Of a DNA stretch of 64,000 bases, positions 47,943-59,361 are shown in pieces. The DNA is from Augochlora pura (taxonomy: Eukaryota > Arthropoda > Insecta > Hymenoptera > Halictidae). Both the position numbers and the translations under genes were made by a program. The notes under the pieces were generated by a model, which saw only the letters and a list, made by a program, of their open reading frames with translations, was not told the DNA's origin and ran no database searches. How positions within the stretch are numbered: position 1 is the first letter of the stretch; every line of letters begins with the position of its first letter. Location of the stretch: positions 20,459,640-20,523,639 of the forward strand of contig NC_135781.1 of the NCBI RefSeq assembly GCF_028453695.1. Reading direction: 5' to 3'.

Positions 47943-50517
47943 CATGAGAAACAATTCGATCTAAGGTGATGCATGCATATCACGATTTATCGCATGAATC
48001 AATAAAGATTTAGCTCAGTAATGTGCTTATGTATGTAACTGATTTATTATCTGACACCTACGTTTCCCGATTAGTTCTCCCATATTTCTTTTCCCTTGTT
48101 TCGATCAAGCATTTCTAACATATTCTCTGAATATCCTTGGATACAGCGGGGATGTCAGCAAGGAAGGTATAAAGCAACTAACAAAAACGTAATTCATGCA
48201 ATAAGGAAGCAGTAAAACATTGCTTATTAGACTGCGGATCCATATGTAGTTATTACAAAAACGAATATATTAAATATAATGTAGTCAAAAGAAGAGTTTA
48301 AACAAACTATTATATTCTTCCCAATGTATGAAAGTTAAAGAGGCGAGAAATGAATCTCGGTACAATGTCCACTTCTTGTAATTAATGAAATCAGTTTTCA
48401 TTTCTCATTTTTCACAGATTCCTTGAATACGTGGAAAAATGTAACACGAGATTTACAGGAACGCGAAATTTGAATTCTTCCGCGAAATGTTTCGTGTGGT
48501 CTGAACGCAGACGGCAGAAAGGGGTGACAACCGCGATTAAGCAGCCCGTGAAATTCCGAGTGTCGGCTTACTAATAACGACGGCAATAACAACAACAATA
48601 ACAATAGTAATAGTCGTTTTTATAGCCGCGCATGAACAAAGGTTCCAGCGCACAAGCCGGCCACTTTACAGCCCGACCCAAATAGCCATGGCGAACGGGG
48701 GAAGGTCTGCGGAGAAAGGAGCATAATAATAATAGCAGATCCCGGGAGTGAGATACCGGGGCGCGTAATTCAAAAACTACGATACGTACGGCGGACCGTG
48801 GAGAATACCCTGGTAATAGTAGTAAAAATTGCGGGATTGCGTCATTCCAGGGCCGCACGCCTTTCCTTTTTGCATCCCCCCCGCTACACCATTTCCCGGC
48901 GTATTTTCCTCGAGCCGGGGGAACTTTACGAGTGCCGATAAATTCGCCTCGCCCTGTAAGATGCCGATAAATTACTAATTTCCACGCCGTCTTCTTAACG
49001 CCGATAAACTTCCAACTACGATTCACGCTTCGGCCGGTTATTAATAATTCCCATGGTCGCCGGATGCTTCCCCGAAACACGTCGACCTCGACAACGATTC
49101 TTTTTTCCGACCGATTTCCGACTGCTTTTCTCTCCGCCGGTCCCCCATCGCTTTGTCTCTTGCATTTCGATTTTGTTTGCTCCGCCGCCGTTTCCGCCGG
49201 CAGATTTCTGCTCGGGGAAAAGCCGACACCATTAATGGCTCTCGCAGACCGTAGTCCTACAGAAACCTCAGCCCTCGAACCTTCCGCGAGACGAGTACTA
49301 ATGATAGACGCCGTGCAATGCCGGGTATCGCGGCTCCCAAGTTTCGACGAACAAGTTCCCTGCACGCATAGGCGAGTACTATAGTCGGGGATGCCGGGGG
49401 TGAGGCGAACGAACTTGCCGCGAATATAGTTGCGACGGAATCAATTGGCTCTCCAAGGCCACCGGGAATATTCTCATCGCATGTCGATACACCGGATATT
49501 CATTTCGTAGATTCTTGGATGCTATGGTCGTAGTTGGACTAAAATTGTATAAATACTTTAGTAGGCTTTTCAAATTGGTATTAACTCTTAACTATTGTAT
49601 CTATTAAAACTTGCGTAATTACTATTAATGGTATCACAGATCGACGACGTTAATTGCACTGTTATTGGCATAAAAGTGGTAAATGTAAGACCAAAATCAT
49701 ATATTTTGTTGTAATTTTAATCGCACATCGATAATGAAGGGATCCGACTTGGACAACTCATTTGAATAGAAGCAAGTGTATTGAAAACATACCTTTGTTT
49801 GCAGTTTTTTGCAATCACATTATCACTATACTGAAATAAGTGATTAGTAGTGATGTCATAGACTGACAAAGGTAACTAAGAATTGACTCATTTCGTTATA
49901 CATCATTTTACAGAAATAAGAATTAGTATAAGTAAGGTACAGGGAAGTTAAACCGCCGAATATAAAAACCAAAAATGATTAAAATTTCCACTATTAATTC
50001 AGTTAGTTTTTATGTTATTTATCTCTATTCATTAATGGGATAGGAATTGTCCCGGTTTCCTGATCTACTATGATGATTCATAAGTGAGTAACAGTTCTGG
50101 AATTTCTTCAGTTAGTAGCATTATAATTCTAGGAAATACTTATGAATCATAAGTGCCTAAAGAACCGCTGATTAATTATACCCTGAGTCAATTAAGTATT
50201 TATATACCGAGTTTTGTGGTCATTAACTTCTGCATGGAAAAAGCGCATTAATGCAGTTTTCACTGACCTATGTCTTATACGATCGAGAATATTTATGCAA
50301 TGTACTTATACAGTGCACAAAATAGACTTGTAACTTAAACACAGGTTTACTTAAGATGTGTCTATCGATTTAAATATTTATGCATTCACGGATTCAGATC
50401 TTGTTTTACCATTTCTAAATATTCATATATTTTCCTTGTTCTAATTTTAATCGAGTGGATATATTTTCGAAACTTGTATATATCGAATATATTGATTGAA
50501 ATACTATGATTCATTCT
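47943..50517. other. AT block, CpG-rich block (48.44-49.48 kb), AT block
   Basis: The CpG-rich block holds the longest open frame of the window (264 codons, 48571-49365 -). Its translation is arginine/serine-rich, ends in a tyrosine/cysteine run made by an AAC/AAT-type repeat at 48577-48612, and has no domain. GCCGATAAA occurs three times between 48930 and 49010. I treat the frame as chance. The AT-rich part includes a hairpin ATGATTCATAAGT / ACTTATGAATCAT at about 50073-50147. Confidence 0.4.
48577..48612. repeat. AAC/AAT trinucleotide repeat
   Basis: Interrupted AAC and AAT units, with two TAG interruptions near the end. Confidence 0.75.
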
Positions 50518-50700
50518 TCCCAATTGTCTTTCAACTTGCAAACAAAAATGGACATTTTCGGAAGAGGAGATGCAATATATCGAAGTTGTTTTTATAGTTG
50601 CCGTTTATCAACAATTATAAAAACGACCTGCGAGACTCAATTGATTGTACTCCTCCTCCCAAATTGTCGATTTTTGTTTACAAACTGAATAATTGGGGAG
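50518..50700. mobile_element. Fold-back MITE, CCCAATTGTC type
   Basis: The left arm reads CCCAATTGTCTTTCAACTTG, then CAAACAAAAATGGACA, then GGAAGAGGAG. The right arm in reverse complement reads CCCCAATTATTCAGTTTGTA, then AACAAAAATCGACA, then GGGAGGAGGAG. The arms are about 50 bp and the interior also pairs partly (GTTTTTATAGTTG against CAATTATAAAAAC). Resembles a hairpin MITE style I know from ants and bees. A related half copy is at 42555-42665. Confidence 0.75.
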
Positions 50701-51360
50701 ATCGTACCCGTAAGTTGTCAAAACCCATGAAATGTAACTTGGTTATTGAAATTGACTCGAATTTGTGAGTACAGTGTATTGATTTCAATCCTATCAAACA
50801 GATGACGTAAAATGTAACGCTTTAAAATGTACAAAAACTGTTTCCACTACAACATCTTTCCTTTGACGTAATACTAAAAAGTATCTGACATCAAAACGGT
50901 ATAGAACATCCCGCCTAGAAAGCAGGGTGTACAAGTACTGTTTTGATCAACTGTAGCCTTTCAAACTATGGACTATCATTGGTTCTTTGATCTTTGTCTG
51001 GGCCTCCCCTTCGAAGTAGCGTGAGACTCTGAAGAGAATCAAACGTCGAGTTCCATTTCAACTCCGACCAGTGAAGGGTTAATCATCGTAGCAGCTGAAC
51101 GTGTTTGAATGGCTAGGATTCGAGTCGATCGACACGCGTGTATCTTGTCGTGGATCGAGAATGCGTGGCGCACAATCGCCGGGGCTAAAGACGCCGAATT
51201 CATCCTGGAAGACGGATCTTTTTTGGAACATCGATCTCCCACCTTCTGGCCCGTCTCTTTCTCGCAACGCTATTATCTCGTTAGTGCGGCGCTGTGTCAT
51301 GGTTCAACAAAGTTTGAGGCTTGAGACCGAAGATCGACCCTTTGGAGCTGCGTCTGCAGT

Positions 51361-51408
<48 letters not shown>

Positions 51409-53379
51409 ACTCTTTCTCTCTTCCCGACTGGTTCTGTTTAGACTTTCCCTCAGCCATCTGACTTTCTACTCCCCTCTTCGTTCTTTCAATTCTCCGGCGT
51501 GACTCTGTCTCCCTCCGTCTCGTTTTACACAGCTAACGAAAGCGCCGACTATATATCCCAGAGCCACGAGGATGGAATTTTCAGTGTGTTTCCCTTGGTT
51601 ATTCAGGTCCGCACTCTCGCCCCAGATTTTCCCTGCGAAGGTACACAAGCGCGCGCGGGCTCGGGTTGCGCTCGCTGTTCCAGATATTTCGTCGCGATAC
51701 ACACCGACGACGGCCGCACACGGAGCCGCGGCTTGCGCCTAATTGCCAGCCCAGTTACCCCGTATGCACGCGGATTCGTCAAATTTTTTATTTGCCGCGC
51801 GCGGTTCTCGCACTTGTTAGCTCGCCGTCTAATAAGCGGGAGAGCGTTGAACGTGCGCGCCGCGCCGCGCCGCGTCGGCGACAGAATAAAAATGTTATTC
51901 TTCCCGCGGAGCAGGAGAGCTCCGTAATTATGTTGTAACGCGTTGCCGGGCCCGGTCGGCCCGCGGTTTACTTCGCGATCGTTCCATTGTTAATAACGAC
52001 CGGTGTGTTTGCTCGTCGACAAAGGATCGAGGCCGGACCGACCCGTGCATCGTGTGCCGTGTTCCAAGGAACAGAAAAAGGAGCGCTAGATACGCGTGTA
52101 CGTTACACTTGAAACGGGAATTTCACGCTTAATCGATCGCGCGATTGCATTGCTCCCCGCCCTTCTCTCTATGGGGATCAGAAAAATCGACGCGGAACGC
52201 AACGTGTTCCACGACGAATTCCACCTTCGGCGTAGCTGCCAGAGATCGCACCGGTTGATACGGATAACGGACAATTAGCCGGCCGTTTCTCGATATGGCG
52301 CGGGGGCGTAAGAGCAGATCTATGGACCGTGGCTGATCGGTGCCTTCGATCTCCAGATCCGCGCCCTTCTCGCCAAACATGAGAGGTAAATCGCGAGAAC
52401 CTCGACAGGACTCACAGCGACAGAAATTTTCACTGAGAAATATTTCAATATTTTTACATCCTCGTCGTGCAGAATTTAATACTCTCTTTGTTTATTTAAT
52501 AATTGCTTTCTCAAATTTAAGTATCGTTGAAATAATACTAACGATTATGCTGCATATCTTTGAAAATATCTATGAAAAATAAAAATATTCTAAGTCAATT
52601 AACACTAATTCGCGACTCTAAGGCGCTATTGATGACAGTTTAACACTATTCTTAAATACCTTTAACACCCACTTATGTTTACCTTAAATGCATATTATCC
52701 ATCGTCTACTAATGACTGTTTATATAACGGAAACGATATTAAATAAAGTTTACGATTATTTGGGAATTGGTAGTATCCTCCATCAATTATAGAAATCTTT
52801 GTCGATTTTTCCCAGTCTATTAATCCTTTATTTTAGACTGATTGTAAATAGTAATTATTAATTGAAGGTATCAATTATTTTAACACAAAAATATACTCTC
52901 ACACTACAACTTCTTTCTTAAAACTTTTTATCATTAATTAGAACATTTCTGAAGACTTCATTGAACAAAAAAAACATTTATCATTTATTCGATGCATACA
53001 CTTGCTTGTATGCTTAAATATTGATGACTAGAGTTTAGAATTTCATTTCAGCTTAACAGAATGATATAATATTCATACTTAAAGGATTATAAATATGAAA
53101 TCTTCAGCGCAAATGTGAATCGTTGTTGCAGTGCGAAGAAATCTAAATTTAAATTATAATCACTTCATGATTAAACTTTTAATAAAAATTTGAGTTAAAT
53201 TTGAGACAAAAATTATGATTAAATTGATAAAAAAATTCAGTTTAACACGCTCGTATACAGCCAAGTTTTTAACGAGCTGCAATCATAGATAGATTTGTTC
53301 TCAAATTAATTGTGATAGCTAAATATTGATTAGCCACATTTTGTCCAAGCGCGCTTAGACTCACATTTTAATAGCTGTA
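50701..53379. other. AT, CpG-rich, AT blocks without gene
   Basis: 50.99-52.44 kb is CpG-rich; 52.44-53.38 kb is strongly AT-rich. The segment 52983-53080 is diverged but similar to the interior of the MITE at 24184-24411, sharing CTTAAATATTGATGAC. TTAACACTAATTCGCGAC at 52599 looks like one MITE end without a partner. Frames up to 142 codons in the GC block lack domains. Confidence 0.4.
51363..51403 (+). repeat. (TC)20 microsatellite
   Basis: An uninterrupted run of about 20 TC units, followed by a CT-rich stretch to about 51425. Good candidate for length polymorphism. Confidence 0.95.
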
Positions 53380-53560
53380 TATCATGAATGCTATAGCATC
53401 CACGTCGATTCAGATCTAATCAAAGTTTATAATAACTTCAAAATGTAACCACTATATACAATTGAATGCATGATAGCCCAGCTTATCAATTTAAATGTTT
53501 TAGCATTCATGACTTTTTGAATCACAATCAAAATGAATGGCATAGCATTCACTTCCGGGA
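53380..53560. repeat. Cluster of GAATGCTATAGCATTC-type dyads
   Basis: The motif and its halves recur: ATGAATGCTATAGCATCCAC at 53384, TTGAATGCATGATAGCC at 53461, TTTTAGCATTCATGAC at 53498 and GAATGGCATAGCATTCAC at 53535. Each is close to a palindrome of GAATGCTATAGCATTC. It could be a decayed hairpin element or an array of binding-site-like dyads. Confidence 0.55.
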
Positions 53561-53739
53561 ACGTATTAATTATGAATATTGATCAACAGAAATATGAAAG
53601 AAGTAATAATTTCGGTAAGACGTTACCGAAAAGAAATTTTAACAATGATAGTATTTCTTTCCCTTATCATTTAAAAAATCGATAGAGATTTAGATCGACA
53701 TGAAAATTGACTTTTCAGGAAAATGTCGCTAACTTGCTC

Positions 53740-54680
53740 GGTCCGGATATCTGTGGGACGGGGATAGACGGAGAAAGGTAGAGGGAGAGGGCACCAAGAG
53801 AAAGCGAAGAATGACGTGTTCGGTAATTAGCGTATTATGCATTCGGCCGCGTTTGATTTATCGGGAGCCTCGAAGGGGAACAGGATGTGCCCCCGGGGCG
53901 CACCCAGCTCCATCTCACGCAACTCTCTCCCGCCCCCTCTTTCTCTCTCTTTCTCTCCGCGTGCCTCGGTGTTCCCGACTTGACCCTCTTTTTCTTTCCT
54001 CGTGCACACGCTCTCTCGCATCCCTTTCCCTCTCGATTCTCCCGATTCTCTCGGACCCGGCTCGTGTGGACTCCTCCGTGCGCGCGAGCAGGATCTCCGT
54101 TCCTCTCCACGGTGCCCTCTCGAGCCTCGGCTCTCTTTCGCTCTCCTCGGCGTCGTCTCGTCCGCCCATCCTTCTCACCAGCTCACGGTATATATTCTTC
54201 CTTTCTCGTTCTCCGGACGCTTCTCCTTTTCTCCGGCGGCCCTCGCAGCACACTCCTCCTCCGAACGTCTCCCTTTCCTCTCCTCTTATTCAGCCGGCCC
54301 TTCCCGAACGAGCCCTTTTTTCCTTCTCTCGTTCTTACCCGTACCTACTCGCCATTATCTCCTTTCATTGGCCTTCGTTGCCTCGCAGCGGCAATAGTCC
54401 AGAAAGGTGGACGGAGACCGAGAACACGGCTATTTCCCTCGCTCCTCGCCGTCTCTCCACGAGAATAAGCAACCGCGGATGTGTGTGCGAGAGACATTCT
54501 TCGGTCTCATCGACACGGAATCTCGTCGATCGATCCTTGCATCCATGCGAACGCATTAGAGAATGAGTCCATCCGAATCCATAGATGCCTCCGACAACGC
54601 CTAACATTTGTCCACTTGGTGGACGGAGTGAACTCGATGCGACAGAAACGATACCATCCCTCGAGCTTTCTCATCTAAAA
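53740..54680. other. CT-rich (minus-strand GA-rich) CpG block
   Basis: The block is strongly pyrimidine-biased on the + strand. The overlapping 251-, 193- and 131-codon + frames are serine/leucine/proline-rich because of this bias, so I do not call them genes. Read on the minus strand it is GA-rich, like insect 5' untranslated or promoter DNA. No initiator with supporting motifs was found. Confidence 0.4.
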
Positions 54681-55273
54681 CTACCAACGCCGGTTAATTG
54701 ATTAGTTTTCGGACTTCTTTCTTCAGCTATTAAAGTCATCAACACATTCTCTATGATTTCCTTTACTAATGTGGGGATTAGAACTTTTTTATCGGATAAA
54801 GGATTTTATACATTTCTGTAAGAAATGGATAAATGGAAAACAAAATTACGAAGGGATTCAAACGATTTAATAGTAGTGTTATTATTTTTACCTTTTTACT
54901 ATCCATAATCCCTTACAAAAAAGGCAGATGCCTGTTTTGTATCTAATGTCGATTTCAAGGAAATTAGTAACTAGCTTGGTGTCCAAGTAAGTATCAGTGA
55001 AAAAGTGTCCTTTTTTAACTGAATGATTCAACATTTTCAAGCTATAGTGAAGATGCTAATAGTTCTTGATTTACACGTTCTTTTCATTCTACAAAATTTT
55101 GCCATAAGTGTTTCGAGATCCACAATCTATTAATAATGCGCATCTCTAGTACTTAGATGCTACTCGAAATCATTACTTTCATTATGTCACGACATTATAA
55201 CATTAAAAAGACAGACGCTTTCAATGGAAACTGTGAAGTCATGCAAGATTTGCAGAATTTTAATATTTTCACC
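54681..55273. other. AT-rich spacer
   Basis: AT-rich sequence without supported features. Confidence 0.45.
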
Positions 55274-55497
55274 TTAACACTACTGAGCAATAAAATAATT
55301 GAGCAATAAATTGATTAGTGTTGCATTGCCTGATAAGAGTGAAAAGTATTAATTTATTTACATTTTATACAGTTTTCGTTATAGTATTTGTTGAAATAAT
55401 GTAATTTCTGGAGTAATTTTTTCACGAAATTGTCTTAATTATTATTATAATTTAGAAATAAGAAACGGTCATTTGACCGTGATAGGTTCTGCGTTAA
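55274..55497. mobile_element. piggyBac-type MITE with GGTCAAATGACC palindrome, 224 bp
   Basis: The left end is TTAACACTACTGAGC and the right end in reverse complement is TTAACGCAGAACCTATCACG, followed by the 16-bp palindrome ACGGTCAAATGACCGT (55465-55480). TTAA flanks both ends. The left end is diverged. Related partial copy at 43020. Confidence 0.65.
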
Positions 55498-56211
55498 TTT
55501 TGCCCGTAGTATTACGGATCACTCGATCAGCGAGCAACAATGGCACGGCTGGGTCCCCTCGGCCAGGGTCTCCTACCTGAAATCGAGACCTGCGCTGGTC
55601 AGCTGGCCGTTAAGGATCAAGTCGTCCGGTTCCAGGAAGCGCACGCAACGGGCACGATTACGAAAATATTTTCTTTGGCAACGAGTTTTTTCCTTGGCCA
55701 GGCGTGGGTCGGTCTTGTTGGCGGCGCGCCAGTGGCCTTATCGCGCCGGTCTTCGAGACTGAAAACGTTAGTCTCGAGCCGAGCGTGGAAACAGCGAAAG
55801 GGTGCGCGAAAAGTTTCGAGGGTTGGAAACTCGAGCGATGCAACGAACCGGAGAGCCAATACCGATTGGTTTCGCCGATACGGATTGGCGCACGAACGAT
55901 CGCCCGAACTTCTCCGGGAGAAACTGTTCCCCGAAGTAAATCGCGAAAAGAAGCCGGCGCGCTCTTCCCGGGAACTTGCTTAACAATGGTTACCTCGTAA
56001 ACAAAGTCTCGAGAGTCTGGTCCCGACGGTGTCCACGCTCTTGGCACACACGCGTGACGCGATACCTTTCCCAGCCCTTCGTACCCCACCTGCGCCAGAA
56101 AATGTTCGAAATAGATATTTGGTAAATTCGATACGTTAGAAGGGTGAACAGAAAACAAATTCAAGAACAGTTGCACGAGAGACTGTACCGTTCTTTACTC
56201 TTCAATATCAA
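55498..56211. other. CpG-rich block
   Basis: Frames of 80-172 codons overlap on both strands (55540-55983 +, 55658-56176 -) with no domain. No gene is supported. Confidence 0.4.
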
Positions 56212-56418
56212 TTAACACTGTAACGGTGGACCTTTTTCTACAAAAAATGTAACCGAGTTTGCTTACACTAATTTGTCATTTCATTTATTAATTTTGTTGG
56301 ACATGTTATTTAAGGTACTCCTTCTGCACAAGTCAGTTTTCTTATAGACTTTCCGGAAACATGTGAACATTTAAATTAATTGTCAGACACTAATAGAAAT
56401 CCATCATTCTAGTGTTAA
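56212..56418. mobile_element. piggyBac-type MITE, 207 bp
   Basis: The left end is TTAACACTGTAACGGTGGAC and the right end in reverse complement is TTAACACTAGAATGATGGAT. The first eight bases agree, and both continue into an A..TGG/GGTGG block. TTAA on both sides. Confidence 0.65.
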
Positions 56419-56591
56419 TTGCGTATGCACGATCCTTCGATAGTGTAATAATTAAAACATTTTATTTCCAAGTGGTTACTACTTTTTTTCTAATATTCTC
56501 AAATCTCTCTTGACACTCGCACATTTCATCCATCTACACATCCAATAACTTTCAGCGTGCTTTATCCATAAACTTATTCATATACACAATA

Positions 56592-56836
56592 ATAACCCTT
56601 TTCACTCGAATGGTGTCTCTGAGATACTATTAAAACTGTTATATCACGGTCCAAGATCATTTTTATTTTAACAAAGTTTAGATTTAAAAAACTTGTAAAA
56701 AGTATAATTGTTGTATGAGTAAGAAGACTCATACAACAGAATTTCATACACCAAATGTACTGTCATATAAAATGGAAATAAGTCAGAAAAATTACTTTAT
56801 ATTTACAGTTAAAATGGCTGCGAGTGCAAAGGTTTA
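56592..56836. mobile_element. piggyBac-type MITE, CCCTTTGCACTCG family, inverted relative to 23501
   Basis: The left end reads ATAACCCTTTTCACTCGAAT (TTAA mutated to ATAA) followed by GGTGTCTCTGAG. The right end in reverse complement reads TTAAACCTTTGCACTCGCAG. At 245 bp it matches the 248-bp element at 23501-23748, including an internal AACAAAGTTTAGATTTAAAA that is the reverse complement of the block near 23660. Confidence 0.75.
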
Positions 56837-58885
56837 AATGAATACATCAAACTACAACACAGTCGCATAGAAACAAAAGATTTTACTCTGTGGTTTTTTT
56901 TGTGGAGAACACGTTCAGATCACTCCTTTCTATCATTTTCATTCGTCATGACGAAGAAATAGCAGAAATATGCTAAACACATAAACCACAATCTGAAGCG
57001 AACACCGAAATTTTACAATAAAAAATCCACATGCGATAAAAACCGTATCATTGGTTGAACATCGATAGACGCTTGATTTGTTCGAATAACCATTCTCTTT
57101 CTCAAGTGTATATTTCCGCGAATGAATTTATCTGCGCCAGATCCTTTATCGAGTGACTCGAGGAACTTTTCTGCGAGAGTTGTTGCACAAGTAATCCAGC
57201 ATTCCTTCTGACTCGAAGAGACTGTCGCGCTGGTTCCTTCTTTTTATTCGGAATTTCTTGGAGCACGCTCTCGCCCGTCCCCTCGTCCTTCTGACGGGAC
57301 AAAGATCCGAGAAGAGACCCTTACGGCGGGACAGAGGGCTGTCAGGTGTATCGTGCGATGAACGGCGCGATAAAAATAGCGCGGATCGCGGGGGATCGCA
57401 ACCCTTCTGGTGGGATCGACTTTTATGTAAACGATCGTCGGCGTCAGCGTTCCGCGTTGCACTTTTTTCCGAGGAGTGGCCCGGCGGCGCGAGGGCGGTC
57501 GGAGAAGGCGAAGGTGAAGGAGAATGCTGAAGGAAGGTGCACGAAGGTGGAAGAAGGTGGAGGCAGAGGAGGCGTAGAGTCGCGCGTGGCGTTCCGAGCG
57601 GTGTAACACGCACCACGGGGGGCAGTGCGACGATGCTCGTCGTCGGCTGGCACTATCGATGCGTGGTGGACTAAGGTGTTAGAGCTAATTACTGTTTGGG
57701 TAGCCAATTTCTGTGCCTTTAGTCTAATTCCAAACGTAATGTATCATATATTTATCAAATGGGACACGTTCAATTTCTCAATAGAAATAGAACAAAAATT
57801 ATTTAAATTTTTGGTACTTAATTCGCGAAATTTCCTGTGGCGCTTATGAAATAGTTTGGAAAGATACTAGACAGTAGTTACACAGTTAGACAAAGATACT
57901 AGAAAGTTAATACAGTAATTGGACCTATGTTTTGCTGTATACGTCAGTTACTGTACTGCTTACCACGGGATAGGTATTTATACCTACGTATCCTCAACCT
58001 CAAATCATCTCTGTCGTATTTTTAAACAGAAGAAATCAAAATACGAAATTCTGTTAAAATATTCCTTTCTAATGTGAATTTCTAAATAACTTAATATGGT
58101 ATTACATTTTTGTTACAAAGCGAGATTTATTAAAATATGCTTTATTGAGCACAATTATAAAGGCTAGGCATTAAAGAGGAGGTACGATGACTCATCTTTG
58201 TAGATCATAGGCCCACGATACCTAATTTATTTTCTTCCTAATATTCAAATAACGTACGAAATACGTTTCACAGGAGAATTTATAACGATAAAGTTTCAAA
58301 ATTCACCTACAAATTCATAAGAAATGTCAATAAAATTATTAAAGTTATTTTTGATAGCTAAAACTCGTAAAGGCCGCCAACAGGACACAGTATTGGCTCC
58401 TCTATTCTAGTTGCCCGGAGCCAGACTGCCGTGATAGCAGAATCGACACGCACCGGCTAAGCGATTCCGTTGATAACGGGAGAAATCGATTTCCCCTCGT
58501 CCTCGTCGACGTCCCGGGACGAGAGCGCGCTTTACGAGGCGATTTTACGAATTCTCGAGATGAGATCCATAAAGCCCGCGCCACCCTTCTTCCAGACGGG
58601 GGCGGAATCTTTTGTTTCAATTTTCCAAAGGGGATTCGACGCGCGATAGCGTAACGACTCTGATAAAAACCGATTCCCTGGCCGACGTTCCACGCTTCGG
58701 CCACGCTCAGATGAATCCTGAGCTCCGCGATAATACAGGGGCACGGAGGGGACTAAGGTGGATCACTGTCGCTCGTCAGGGGTGACACGCACGGCTACGG
58801 TGATTATATCAATAATAGCTCCCCGGAGGATCGATCTGTGCGCAGCGTGTGCAGCACGGCGACGGATTTCCTCGGTAACCAGCCG
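56837..58885. other. AT, GC, AT, GC blocks without gene
   Basis: CpG-rich at about 57.09-57.69 and 58.39-58.89 kb. A short duplication AAAGATACTAGA occurs at 57860 and 57892. Frames up to 156 codons on both strands in the GC blocks lack domains. No gene is supported. Confidence 0.4.
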
Positions 58886-59102
58886 AAAGTAACATCTCTG
58901 ATTATAACGCAAGTCTGTATAAGCTCTAGAAACGTATTTCCAATTTTCTAGTATACATTGCGAAAATTAGAGCAACTTTACCGGAAACGAGCAAGAAGTA
59001 ACATTTTTAATTATAACGCGACTCTAAATAGACTGTAGATACTTATTCCCAAATGTATAGAATAGTTATGAATACCAGAGCAAACGTTTATATTAGCCGG
59101 AC
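58886..59102. repeat. Diverged tandem duplication of about 108 bp
   Basis: AAGTAACATCTCTGATTATA at 58886 and AAGTAACATTTTTAATTATA at 58996 start two successive copies. Both continue with ACGC, TCT, GTA, TATTTCC/TATTCCC, GAAAATTAGAGCAA / GAATACCAGAGCAA and end in a CCGGA. Identity is roughly 65-70%, so the event is old. Confidence 0.65.
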
Positions 59103-59148
59103 TCTTAGTAAAGATCTCGTGATTTTTGGATGAAGTTCTATTTTCCAA

Positions 59149-59361
59149 GATTCGCTTTTAAACCGATCGTAGCGTGACATTTCCGATATTTTTAGACTTT
59201 TCCGAAAACCACATTATCGAATCTTCTTTTTTTTCAGTACAGATTTTACCGTATTTAATTGAATAAGTAAAGAGAAGATTCGATGATTAAATTTAAAACG
59301 TGATTTCGGAAAAGACTAAAATATCGAAAATCCGCGTCACAACCGTTTTTAGAGCAAATCT
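59149..59361. mobile_element. Fold-back element with about 80-bp arms
   Basis: The left arm carries GTGACATTTCCGATATTTTT then AGACTTTTCCGAAAACCAC then ATCGAATCTTCTTTT. The right arm in reverse complement carries GTGACGCGGATTTTCGATAT then TTTAGTCTTTTCCGAAATCAC then ATCGAATCTTCTCTTT. Pairing extends outward through AGATTCGCTTTTAAACCG against AGATTTGCTCTAAAAACGG. The loop is AT-rich. No superfamily can be assigned. Confidence 0.75.

Noticed and set aside
48571..49365. 264-codon open frame on the minus strand
   Set aside because: It lies in CpG-rich DNA with frames on the other strand too, ends in a simple-repeat translation, is rich in Arg/Ser and shows no domain.
53811..54566. 251-codon open frame on the + strand
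   Set aside because: Translation is Ser/Leu/Pro-rich because the DNA is CT-biased; two other + frames are equally open over the same stretch.
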